DNA of 64,000 nucleotides. Origin: Anaerococcus nagyae (GTDB lineage: Bacteria; Bacillota; Clostridia; Tissierellales; Peptoniphilaceae). The position numbers and the translations under genes are program-made. The notes under the pieces were generated by a model. That model saw only the letters and a program-made list of their open reading frames with translations. It was not told the origin of the DNA and ran no database searches. Location: positions 124,001-188,000 of the forward strand of contig NZ_JAGGLS010000001.1 in the NCBI RefSeq assembly GCF_017874535.1, in the 5' to 3' direction. Of this stretch, positions 45,474-52,943 are shown one piece after another (positions within the stretch are counted from its first letter, which is position 1; every line of letters starts with the position of its first letter).

Positions 45474-47464
45474 TTGTTATATTTCTCCAAAGCTAAAGCT
45501 GTTCTTGATGGTATATATATTTTTATGCCATCATAATCCGTTCCAGCAAGTCTTTCTGTGTTATAAACATATGAGTGGCTAATCCTACCTGCTCCTCCAA
45601 ATTTCTCTTCATCTGTATCCATGACAACTCTAAATTGTCCAACATCATGAATTGGTACCGCAAAAGATTCGTAAGAATCTGTCGGATGAAAGTTAAATAT
45701 ATAGACTATATCCTTATTTCTAAAAGCTATTATCTTTCTGTCATTATCTATCCACAATCTAAATATAGTATTACCTAATTGATTATATTTTTCACTATGC
45801 TTTAGCATAGCTTTATCAAAATCTGATAGATAATGATATTTCAAGTTTTCATTGTCTGCTAAAGACCATTGTCGTCTAGCATAATGAAAAGAATAATCAT
45901 TGCCCTCTCTAGGGAAGTCTATCCATTCTGGATGACCAAACTCATTACCCATGAAGTTAAGATATCCATCACTTCCCATAGATATAGTTATCCACCTAAT
46001 CATCTTGTGAAGTGCAAGGGCTCTATCTATGATATAGTTCTCACTATCTTTAGTCATAGAATCATACATCTCTTTGTCTGCCAATCGAAAGATTGTAGTC
46101 TTTGATCCAACTAAGGCTTGATCATGGCTTTCTACATAGCCTATGCGCTTTTCTTCCGGTCTATGAGTAGATAGTTCATACCACATATTTGATAAATCCC
46201 AGTCTTCATCTCTTTTTAGGAGGGTACGCTCCCAAAAATCTGGCATACCCATAGCTAAGCGATAATCAAAACCTACTCCACCCTTGGATATAGGTAAGCA
46301 CATACCAGGCATTCCTGACATATCCTCTGCTATTGTTATAACATCTGGTTTAACCTCTCGTGCTAATTCATTAGCTAATTGTAAATAATTTATAGCTTCT
46401 ATATCTGTGTTCATAGAAAAATATTTTTTGTAATTATTAAAGGCATCTCCACGACCATGGTTTTTATAAATCATTGATGTTACACCATCAAATCTAAAAC
46501 CATCAAAGTGGAATTCTTCTAACCAATATTTTACATTAGATAATAAAAAGTGAAGTACACCTGGCTTAGCATAGTCAAAAAGCTTGCTATCCCAGTCAGG
46601 ATGATTACCTTCTTGCCCAGTATGGAAAAATTGATAATCCGTGCCATCAAATTCATTGATCCCCTCCACAGTATTTTTTACTGCATGAGAATGAACCAAA
46701 TCCATTATTACATTAAGTCCCATTTCGTGGGCTGTGTTAATTAATGATTTTAAATCATTTATTTCTCCATACCAAGAACTAGGTGCATAGAAGTTGCTTA
46801 CTTGATAACCAAAGGAACCATAATATGGATGCTCAGCTATAGCCATAAGTTGAACTGTATTGTAACCTGCTTTTTTTATCCTAGGGAGTATATCTACTTC
46901 AAATTCCTTATAAGTAGAAACCTTACCCTCTTCTCCTGCCATACCTATGTGAGATTCATAGATTAAAAGATCATCGTGATTTACCTTAAATTCCTCATCA
47001 GTCCATTTGAATTTAGACCTAGGATTTTGCATAATAGCAGCAAAGTCTCCATCATCATTCCTCTCTACACGAGTAGCATATAGAGGAATCCTATCACTTA
47101 TAGAGCCATTAGTATCTACCAAAACTTTAATCCTTGAACCATGGGGAATTGTCTTGATGCCTTTTATAAATATCTCCCAGTCTTCTTCATTTATTTTTGT
47201 AAGTGGGTGGGCATGCCTATCCCAATCATTAAAGTCTCCTATTAGATAAAGACCATCGGCATGAGGAGCCCATTCTCTATAAATCCATCCATTTTTTACC
47301 TTGTGGAAGCCATAATAATGGTGAGCATTGGCAAAGTCTGTAAGTTTTTCTCCATCACTTATTAGTCTACTTTTCTGCTTTTCATATTCATTCATTCTAA
47401 GATTGATGTCATCTTCATAGTCCTTTATCCAAGGATCTATGTCTAAAATTTCCCGCTTTGCCAT
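45470..47464 (-). CDS. glgB: 1,4-alpha-glucan branching enzyme (GH13)
   Basis: A 664-residue GH13 branching enzyme that forms alpha-1,6 links in glycogen-like glucans. The N-terminal CBM48-like domain has HYYGFHKVKNGWIYREWAPHADGLYLIGDFNDW. The catalytic barrel contains LDLVHSHA, FRFDGVTSM with the nucleophile Asp, TIAEDMSG with the acid/base Glu, and VESHDQALVG with the stabilising Asp. The layout is nearest to the eukaryote-like GH13_8 group, which lacks the long N1 domain. No glgC, glgA or glgP is present nearby, which is unusual for glycogen genes. It follows the EF-G paralogue after 14 bases. Confidence 0.88.
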   Translation of the reverse strand: MAKREILDIDPWIKDYEDDINLRMNEYEKQKSRLISDGEKLTDFANAHHYYGFHKVKNGWIYREWAPHADGLYLIGDFNDWDRHAHPLTKINEEDWEIFIKGIKTIPHGSRIKVLVDTNGSISDRIPLYATRVERNDDGDFAAIMQNPRSKFKWTDEEFKVNHDDLLIYESHIGMAGEEGKVSTYKEFEVDILPRIKKAGYNTVQLMAIAEHPYYGSFGYQVSNFYAPSSWYGEINDLKSLINTAHEMGLNVIMDLVHSHAVKNTVEGINEFDGTDYQFFHTGQEGNHPDWDSKLFDYAKPGVLHFLLSNVKYWLEEFHFDGFRFDGVTSMIYKNHGRGDAFNNYKKYFSMNTDIEAINYLQLANELAREVKPDVITIAEDMSGMPGMCLPISKGGVGFDYRLAMGMPDFWERTLLKRDEDWDLSNMWYELSTHRPEEKRIGYVESHDQALVGSKTTIFRLADKEMYDSMTKDSENYIIDRALALHKMIRWITISMGSDGYLNFMGNEFGHPEWIDFPREGNDYSFHYARRQWSLADNENLKYHYLSDFDKAMLKHSEKYNQLGNTIFRLWIDNDRKIIAFRNKDIVYIFNFHPTDSYESFAVPIHDVGQFRVVMDTDEEKFGGAGRISHSYVYNTERLAGTDYDGIKIYIPSRTALALEKYNK

Positions 47465-47478
47465 ATATTCCTCCTATA

Positions 47479-49533
47479 TTATGATCTATCTTCTATAACC
47501 TTTTGAGTAATTTCTTTTGGCACTTCTTCATATCTTTCAAATTCCATGGAGAATGAACCGCGCGCTGAGGTTTGGCTTCTTAAATCTATTGCATAAGTTA
47601 GCACTTCTGATAGCGGAGCTTCTGCTAGTATTATTTGACTACCATCTGCTTGTGGCTCTATACCTAAGATTCTACCACGTCTTTTGTTCATATCTCCCAT
47701 TACATCACCCATGTTTTCTTCCGGAACCTTTATTTCAAGTTTCATAACCGGTTCTAAAAGTATAGGGTCTGCTTCTTCTATACCCTTTTTGAAGGCAAGT
47801 CTAGCAGCTGTTTTGAAAGCTTGTTCATTACTATCTACTGGGTGATAGGATCCATCATAAAGAGTTGCATGGATTCCAGTAACCTTAAATCCACCAAGAG
47901 GTCCTTCAACTAAGGATTCTTCTAAACCTTTTTCTACAGCCGGAAAATAATTTTTAGGAACTGCTCCACCAAAAACTTCTTCATCAAATAAAAATTCTTC
48001 ATCAGTTGATTCAAATCTAATAAATACATCACCATATTGACCTGCTCCACCAGATTGCTTTTTATGCTTACCTTGTACGTCTGATTTTCCCTTTATAGTT
48101 TCCCTATATGGAATCTTGTACTCAACAACCTCTGTATTTACACTGTAGTTATCACGAAGTTTATCCAATATTACTTCCAGTTGAACATTTCCAAGTCCAG
48201 ATAATATTTGTTGGTGGGTTTCTATATTTCTTTCATCTTTAAGGGTTGGATCTTCTTCTATAAGTCTTGATAAAGCTTCAGAGATCTTATCTTCATCATT
48301 TTTACTTATAGGGTTTATAGCATAAAATAAAACTGGTTTTGGATATTTGATAGGCTTATATTCTATTGGCTTATCTTTACTTGCAAGAGTATCCCCAGTT
48401 GATAAGATATCTAATTTAGAGAAAGCTCCAATATCGCCTGCTACAAGCTTGTCAGTTTTGATTTGCTCTTTACCCCTTAGGAAAAATAGATTGCTAGCTT
48501 TAAGTTCTTCATCTTTATTCACATCAAAGATCTTATCATCCTTATTAATTGTTCCAGATAATACCTTAAAGATCGAAATCTTACCTAAAAATGGATCAGC
48601 TAAAGTCTTAAATACTACCGCAGAGAACGGTCCATCTTCTCTTGGAGTAAAAGCTTCATATCCATCTTTAACTCTAAATCCGATATTAGCAGCTTCATCA
48701 TCTATAGAAGGCATATATCTTGTTATGATTTCTAAGAGTTGTGTCAAGCCTATTTCTTTTTCACTAGAACCTGCTATTAGCGGAACTACTGTTCCTTCAA
48801 GTATAGCTTGGCTAAGTCCTTTTATAAATTCACTTTCAGAAAATTCTTCTCCTTCAAAGAATTTTTCCATCAAAGAATCATCTGTTTCAGCAACAGCTTC
48901 TATGATTTCTTCATAAACCGCATCAACCTCTGCAAGTCTTATTTCAGGTATTTCTACTTCTTTTTTTACACCATTTTCGTAAGTGTAAGCTTTTTTATCT
49001 AAAACATCTATAATACCCTCAAACTTATCTCCCTCACCAAGCATAAGGGTAAGTGGTATAACTTTTTTGCCAAACTCTATATGTAGATCTGATACGATCT
49101 TGTTGAAGTTTGCATTTTCCTTATCTAACTTATTTACAAATATTATAGATGGCAGATTGATTTCTTGTGTATATTTCCAGTATTTTTCAGTTCCAACTTC
49201 TATACCATTTTCTCCATCTATAACAAAAAGTGCTGCCTCACTAGCTCTAAGAGCTTGTAAAACTTCACCTTCAAAGTCAAAAAATCCAGGTGAATCTATA
49301 AAGTTAATCTTATAATCTTCGAATTCTATAGGAATAATTGATGTTTGAATGGAAATATGTCTCTTTTTTTCTTGATTTTCATAATCTGAAACTGTAGATC
49401 CATCTTCAACACGACCTTTTTTATCTATTGCTCCTGTTTTATATAAAAGAGCTTCTATTAAAGATGTCTTTCCACTGCCAGAGTGGCCAACTAAACTTAA
49501 GTTTCTAATCTTGTCAGTAGTATAATTTTTCAT
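47479..49533 (-). CDS. EF-G-like translational GTPase (EF-G2 type)
   Basis: A 684-residue paralogue of elongation factor G with all five domains. G1 is GHSGSGKTS (residues 16-24), G3 is DSPGF (81-85) and G4 is NKLD (135-138). Domain IV has KKQSGGAGQYGDVFIRFE, and domain V ends with LRSQTSARGSFSMEFERYEEVP. The third motif ends in Phe where EF-G and EF-Tu have the catalytic His (DxPGH), so GTP hydrolysis may be slow or differently controlled. Firmicutes genomes often encode such an extra EF-G-like factor of unknown role. AAGGAGGG lies just before the ATG. Confidence 0.92.
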   Translation of the reverse strand: MKNYTTDKIRNLSLVGHSGSGKTSLIEALLYKTGAIDKKGRVEDGSTVSDYENQEKKRHISIQTSIIPIEFEDYKINFIDSPGFFDFEGEVLQALRASEAALFVIDGENGIEVGTEKYWKYTQEINLPSIIFVNKLDKENANFNKIVSDLHIEFGKKVIPLTLMLGEGDKFEGIIDVLDKKAYTYENGVKKEVEIPEIRLAEVDAVYEEIIEAVAETDDSLMEKFFEGEEFSESEFIKGLSQAILEGTVVPLIAGSSEKEIGLTQLLEIITRYMPSIDDEAANIGFRVKDGYEAFTPREDGPFSAVVFKTLADPFLGKISIFKVLSGTINKDDKIFDVNKDEELKASNLFFLRGKEQIKTDKLVAGDIGAFSKLDILSTGDTLASKDKPIEYKPIKYPKPVLFYAINPISKNDEDKISEALSRLIEEDPTLKDERNIETHQQILSGLGNVQLEVILDKLRDNYSVNTEVVEYKIPYRETIKGKSDVQGKHKKQSGGAGQYGDVFIRFESTDEEFLFDEEVFGGAVPKNYFPAVEKGLEESLVEGPLGGFKVTGIHATLYDGSYHPVDSNEQAFKTAARLAFKKGIEEADPILLEPVMKLEIKVPEENMGDVMGDMNKRRGRILGIEPQADGSQIILAEAPLSEVLTYAIDLRSQTSARGSFSMEFERYEEVPKEITQKVIEDRS

Positions 49534-49542
49534 ATTCCCTCC

Positions 49543-49653
49543 TTATGAAAACATTTGTATTTATAAAAATAAAAATACCCTCAATTATATTTATATATTA
49601 TATTATAAGATAATTTTATAAATTAATCTAGTATATCGAAAATGTTTTCATAA
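49543..49653. repeat. Perfect 13-base inverted repeat flanking the leader of the EF-G-like gene
   Basis: TTATGAAAACATT at 49543-49555 is exactly complementary to AATGTTTTCATAA at 49641-49653. The 85 bases between are extremely AT-rich and contain a minus-strand TATAAT at 49602-49607. The near arm directly abuts the ribosome site of the EF-G-like gene. It could be a pair of protein-binding half-sites, a long-range RNA stem that masks the ribosome site, or the ends of a tiny mobile element. Confidence 0.55.
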
Positions 49654-49678
49654 ACAATTGCCTTTCTATAAATAAAAA

Positions 49679-50000
49679 GGCAATCGCAAAACTATTAATA
49701 ATTCTCATATCATCCTTAGAAACTTATCCTAATGATTTTAAGACGATTTTTCATTCTACAACAGTCCTTACATATTAGTTTATCTAAATCCATGATATTT
49801 CTTACTGTCAAAGCATCGCTCTATTGCTTCTTTTCTTTGTTTGTATTCTACTTTTTTCTATACTCCTCTAATATATATAAGTGGATTTACCATATATATC
49901 TTATTATCGTTTTCTGATTCTTTTTGTTATGATTAAGTTCACTTACTCTTAGACAATTTCGAATTAAACTAGATTTTCTTTTGTCTATCCTCATCAGTTT
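49679..50000 (-). mobile_element. Decayed IS1182-type insertion sequence end with transposase remnant
   Basis: Minus-strand translation gives IS1182-like transposase pieces in two frames. Upstream is SELNHNKKNQKTIIRYIW, matching the 'sKNhqKvItRhIW' region. Downstream is YKQRKEAIERCFDSKKYHGF, matching 'YkkRKeTIERvFAdaKekHGm', then TNM, GLL and NEKSS broken by stops. The plus-strand terminus begins near 49679 with GCAAAACTATTAATAATT, closely matching the intact IS end at 63955. Several stops and at least one frameshift show it is dead. The upstream limit is uncertain. Confidence 0.75.
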
Positions 50001-50065
50001 TATTTAATATAATACACCTTTTTCTATAATATATTTATATTGAAATCAAACCGTTTAAAGACAAA

Positions 50066-50097
50066 AAGTAGATAAGATTATGCTTTCTTACCTACTT
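50066..50097 (-). terminator. Terminator of the CAP-domain protein gene
   Basis: AAGTAGATAAGA (50066-50077) pairs with TCTTACCTACTT (50086-50097). One pair is G-U only in the minus-strand RNA, and a short T-run follows on the minus strand. It lies 34 bases after the stop codon. Confidence 0.75.
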
Positions 50098-50130
50098 TAT
50101 CGACATTCTGAAACGAATATATACTAGTTT

Positions 50131-51156
50131 TTATCTACCATTTGCTTTTAAAATAGCTTCGGCTTTATCTATAAGTTTGTTTTGTTCTTCTATCAATTGA
50201 TTAAGTTCATCGCCATGCTTTTTGGAAAAGTTAGGCATTTTGTTCATTAATATTTTTGCACCTTCTATAGTTTCTTTTGCATCTTCGACCGCTTTTTCTA
50301 ATTCATCTAAAGATTCTTTTGAAGATTTCTTGAAGTTTGGATTACCAAAACTCATTCTGTAATCGCCAACGTAATCAACTTTTTCAACTTTATCTAGAAA
50401 AAAGAAAGGATCTTTGTCGTCAAAAGCAATTACTGCTGCACTTTTACCAGTCTTAGGATTTTCAACCTGACCATAACCTACACCTATACGCGGTGGACTG
50501 TATATTAGCATATTATAAACAGATTCATTTCCGTCATATGCACCGTTTTCATCAATTAATCTCTGATAGCCATTTTCACCTTTTTTATCCTTATTATACA
50601 AAATAGTATCAAATAACTTTTCCGGAGATATTTCTTCACCATAGTCATAGCAAACCCAATCATGTTTGCCTAATCTTAAATCTTTATAAGCAATTGTCTC
50701 ATAAGAAGAATCATCTGGTCTTAATTGACTATCTCCTGTTAAAGTCAATTCATAAGCTCTTTGTAAAGCTAGATGCTCAAGTTCCAAGCTATATTCATAT
50801 TTATTTACGTAATCTTCTTTACTGGGATTTCCTTTCGGATAATAATAATTAGCTACATCTCTAATTGTAGCTGTTCTTCCATCCTTTGCTCCCTCTAGAG
50901 TCACATTATCATCCCAAGCTTTAGATCTAATAGCTTTAAGCTGATCCAAAGCTTGCTGTCTAGTAGCATCACTTTGATTTAATTTAACAACACTTTCTTG
51001 ATAAGGAGCATTTGATTGTGTAATTTCTAAGTTAGCTATTGGAGCATTTTTTTCTTCAGATGCCAAACTTACGTTATTATTAACTATAACATTTGCTCCT
51101 AGAAAAGAAAACGAAATTGCCAAGGTTGCTGCGGCTAATTTTTTATAATTTCTCAT
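50131..51156 (-). CDS. Secreted CAP-domain protein
   Basis: A 341-residue exported protein. A signal peptide spans residues 1-32, with cleavage likely after SLA-32. Residues about 65-255 resemble the CAP (SCP/PR-1-like) domain, with YSLELEHLALQRAYELTLTG, RPDDSSYETIAY, YGEEISPEKLFDTIL and PPRIGVGYGQVENPKTGKSAAV. The C-terminal 80 residues are a charged coiled coil (SLDELEKAVEDAKETIEGAKIL and after). There is no LPXTG or choline-binding motif, so it may be secreted or held by the coiled coil. CAP proteins have varied extracellular roles. It stands between two IS remnants and appears to be a single-gene unit. Confidence 0.82.
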   Translation of the reverse strand: MRNYKKLAAATLAISFSFLGANVIVNNNVSLASEEKNAPIANLEITQSNAPYQESVVKLNQSDATRQQALDQLKAIRSKAWDDNVTLEGAKDGRTATIRDVANYYYPKGNPSKEDYVNKYEYSLELEHLALQRAYELTLTGDSQLRPDDSSYETIAYKDLRLGKHDWVCYDYGEEISPEKLFDTILYNKDKKGENGYQRLIDENGAYDGNESVYNMLIYSPPRIGVGYGQVENPKTGKSAAVIAFDDKDPFFFLDKVEKVDYVGDYRMSFGNPNFKKSSKESLDELEKAVEDAKETIEGAKILMNKMPNFSKKHGDELNQLIEEQNKLIDKAEAILKANGR

Positions 51157-51310
51157 ATCTTTCTCCCACTTTATATCTTAGAATATTTTAACCGTTACTA
51201 TATTACTCAATTTACTTATAATATATCGTTTTATAATTAATATTTTTATCTGATAGTTTGTAAAATTGAATGCAACAGATTATGCAAATAAAAAAGATGC
51301 AATTTTTAAC

Positions 51311-51462
51311 TGACTGCCAAAAATTAGACATAAAATTAACTTAAGAAGATCAATTCTTTAATGTCAAAATAAGCATAGAATTTAAAATAAAATTTATAAA
51401 AATATATTTAGAAGCTAATATAGACATTGAAAAATCAGCGAAAAAATACCAGAGCTTATCTT
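51311..51462 (+). mobile_element. Decayed left end of an IS3-type insertion sequence
   Basis: The stretch TGACTGCCAAAAATTAGACA (51311-51330) resembles the terminal repeat of IS3-group elements. About 30 bases later, AAGAAG and an ATG at 51361 begin a frame broken after MSK. One base out, it reads SIEFKIKFIKIYLEANIDIE and KSAKKY, the pattern of an OrfA N-terminal helix-turn-helix. A single missing base near 51370 would restore MSKLSIEFK. Only about 30 codons remain before a terminator that belongs to the opposite strand. The family assignment is by pattern and not certain. Confidence 0.5.
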
Positions 51463-51481
51463 AATTCTAACTCTGGTATTT
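51444..51481 (-). terminator. Terminator of the bacteriocin-remnant operon
   Basis: AAATACCAGAG (51444-51454) pairs with CTCTGGTATTT (51471-51481), and TTTTTT follows on the minus strand. It lies 70 bases after the stop codon of the membrane-protein gene. Confidence 0.8.
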
Positions 51482-51551
51482 AGTATAGATTTATGTGGTT
51501 ATCATAATCCTATAAATCACATTTTCATTTATTCATCTTATGCAGTTTTAT

Positions 51552-52052
51552 TTATTTTTTATTTTTTAATTGTATTTTATAGCTTATAAAAATAATTAAA
51601 ATTAATATCACAATCATATAAATAAAGCTTGATATCGTATCTTTATTTCGCCTTTGGCTTATTTTTATTTTAGCACTATTTTTGGTATTATTAATATTAA
51701 CTAAATTATGGTATTTAATATTACTTGCTAGTGTATTAATATCATCCTCATCTGAAACAAACTTATCATCAAGATGATATAGATTAAAAAGTAAAGACTT
51801 ACTATAAATAAATATGTATTCTTTACTATCATCTATCCTATAAGCATAGACTATATTATAGTTAGCCTGCTCTTTAGCATCTAGTTTATAATTGTTTAAG
51901 TTTTCTTTTTCTAGTATTTCTATATTTTTAGCTTCAATATCATCATAATTTATAGTAAAAATTTTATTGCCATTAAGAGTAAATAAAAATATTAATAATA
52001 TGATAAGAAGATATAATATTGTTTTTTTATTTGAACGTGTATGCATAATCAT
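51552..52052 (-). CDS. Small membrane protein coupled to the bacteriocin remnant
   Basis: A 166-residue protein with a basic N-terminus and one membrane helix (residues about 12-25). An extracytoplasmic domain of roughly 110 residues is rich in Asn, Asp and Lys (ANYNIVYAYRIDDSKEYIFIYSKS). A second helix lies near the C-terminus (about 141-158) before a basic KNKK end. Its ATG overlaps the last 26 bases of the lactococcin-972-like frame, with AGGA nine bases upstream. In lactococcin 972 loci the bacteriocin gene is followed by a membrane protein thought to give immunity and by an ABC ATPase. This may be such a protein, shortened; no ABC gene follows. The role is inferred only from context. Confidence 0.6.
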   Translation of the reverse strand: MIMHTRSNKKTILYLLIILLIFLFTLNGNKIFTINYDDIEAKNIEILEKENLNNYKLDAKEQANYNIVYAYRIDDSKEYIFIYSKSLLFNLYHLDDKFVSDEDDINTLASNIKYHNLVNINNTKNSAKIKISQRRNKDTISSFIYMIVILILIIFISYKIQLKNKK

Positions 52053-52218
52053 TTACGTAATTCCTTCCAAATACGGAGCTTATTACCATACTAGCCAACC
52101 TTGATGTTTTAGAGTCCCTTCCAGTTACACCATCATAGTAAGTATTACCTTTATATTTACTTCTACTATCATTTACAGCAACTTTTTTAATATAACATCC
52201 TAAAACTGAAAAATCTAA
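52027..52218 (-). pseudogene. Truncated lactococcin-972-like bacteriocin gene
   Basis: A 63-codon frame open from a stop at its upstream end, with no usable start, encodes SRSKYKGNTYYDGVTGRDSK, then TSRLASMVISSVFGRNYVND and YAYTFK. The TGRxxK, RxA, GRN and final aromatic Y-x-F pattern follows the C-terminal half of lactococcin 972 (recalled as TGRQGKDTQRAG...TVGRN...YYNFW). The signal peptide and the N-terminal part of the mature peptide are missing, so it is a pseudogene or misses an exporting start. A good promoter upstream is still present. The call rests on my recollection of the family pattern. Confidence 0.6.
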
Positions 52219-52311
52219 TTAATTTATAAATAAATCAACTTCAATAATACTTAGTGATAAGCTGCGAAAACGTTCTTACTTTTTCAAATAAGTTAAACTT
52301 AAGCCAATAAA

Positions 52312-52341
52312 ACTATACACCTATTTATATTTTATTGTCAA
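52312..52341 (-). promoter_or_regulatory. Promoter of the bacteriocin-remnant operon
   Basis: On the minus strand TTGACA (52336-52341) is followed after 18 bases by TATAGT (52312-52317). It lies about 95 bases before the remnant frame and is directly preceded by a palindrome. Confidence 0.65.
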
Positions 52342-52343
52342 TA

Positions 52344-52417
52344 TAACTAATATTAGCTAACAAATAAATAAAAAATGATATAATAGTTAAAAATGCTAAC
52401 TAATAGAAATTAGCTAG
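52344..52417. repeat. Two related dyads upstream of the bacteriocin-remnant promoter
   Basis: TAACTAAT and ATTAGCTA occur as inverted arms twice, at 52344-52359 (arms contiguous around CTAATATTAG) and at 52397-52416 (arms four bases apart). The nearer one abuts the -35 box of the minus-strand promoter. Repeated dyads in this position suggest operators for a dimeric regulator. The 52419-52462 stretch beyond is AT-rich without features. Confidence 0.55.
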
Positions 52418-52462
52418 TTTAATATTTTCAATTAGTATTTAGTATTAATATAAAGATTTAAG

Positions 52463-52514
52463 AAAAAAGATGATGCACATAATAGTTTTATCTATTCTAT
52501 ACATCATCTTTTTT
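52463..52514 (-). terminator. Terminator of the mannose PTS operon
   Basis: AAAAAAGATGATG (52463-52475) pairs with CATCATCTTTTTT (52502-52514) around a 26-base loop that holds a smaller stem. T-runs occur on both strands. It lies about 70 bases after the last PTS operon gene. Confidence 0.75.
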
Positions 52515-52582
52515 TATATTCTTTCAAACAAAAATCTGCTATTTTTTAATATATATAATTTATGTGGGTCCATATTAATATC

Positions 52583-52939
52583 TTATTTATTAAAAGCTTT
52601 TTTTATATAATCCTTAATTGTAAGGGATCTTCTAAGCTTATCACTGGCTATATATTTATTGATAGTTCTAAGAGTAAGCTTATTATCTTTAGTTGAAAAG
52701 ATAAAGTCGCCGTTCTTTTTTGTATGGACAGCAAATCTAGGAATTCTCTTTTTAAATACAACTTCTGCTGTAATTAAATCTACTTCTTGCCAAGGAATTT
52801 GTATATAGTCATTAGGGTTTCTTTCATTATAATATTCAAAGGCCCTATCCCCAACCACTACATTGCCTCTACTAGTGAGGCCTTGTAGGTGGTTAGCAGG
52901 AATAGTTAAGTCAACTTTTTTATTTTGTGACTCTATCAT
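52583..52939 (-). CDS. DUF956 family protein of the mannose PTS operon
   Basis: A 118-residue protein of the DUF956 family, which is found almost only as the last gene of mannose-type PTS operons (called ManO in some lactic acid bacteria). Typical stretches are ANHLQGLTSRGNVVVGDRAFEYYN, the YIQIPWQEVDLITAEVVFKKRIPRF segment and FSTKDNKLTLRTINKYI. A regulatory role on the operon or transporter has been proposed, and the biochemical function is open. It follows manZ after four bases. Confidence 0.9.
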   Translation of the reverse strand: MIESQNKKVDLTIPANHLQGLTSRGNVVVGDRAFEYYNERNPNDYIQIPWQEVDLITAEVVFKKRIPRFAVHTKKNGDFIFSTKDNKLTLRTINKYIASDKLRRSLTIKDYIKKAFNK

Positions 52940-52943
52940 AAGC

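Noticed and set aside
48347-48916. 189-codon plus-strand frame opposite the EF-G-like gene
   Set aside because: It is antisense to conserved EF-G domains, and its serine/leucine-rich composition is that expected from reverse reading.
49657-49684. Hairpin ATTGCCTTT...AAAGGCAAT as a terminator
   Set aside because: No T-run follows on either strand and no gene ends close by. It overlaps the end of the decayed IS and may be target or terminal sequence.
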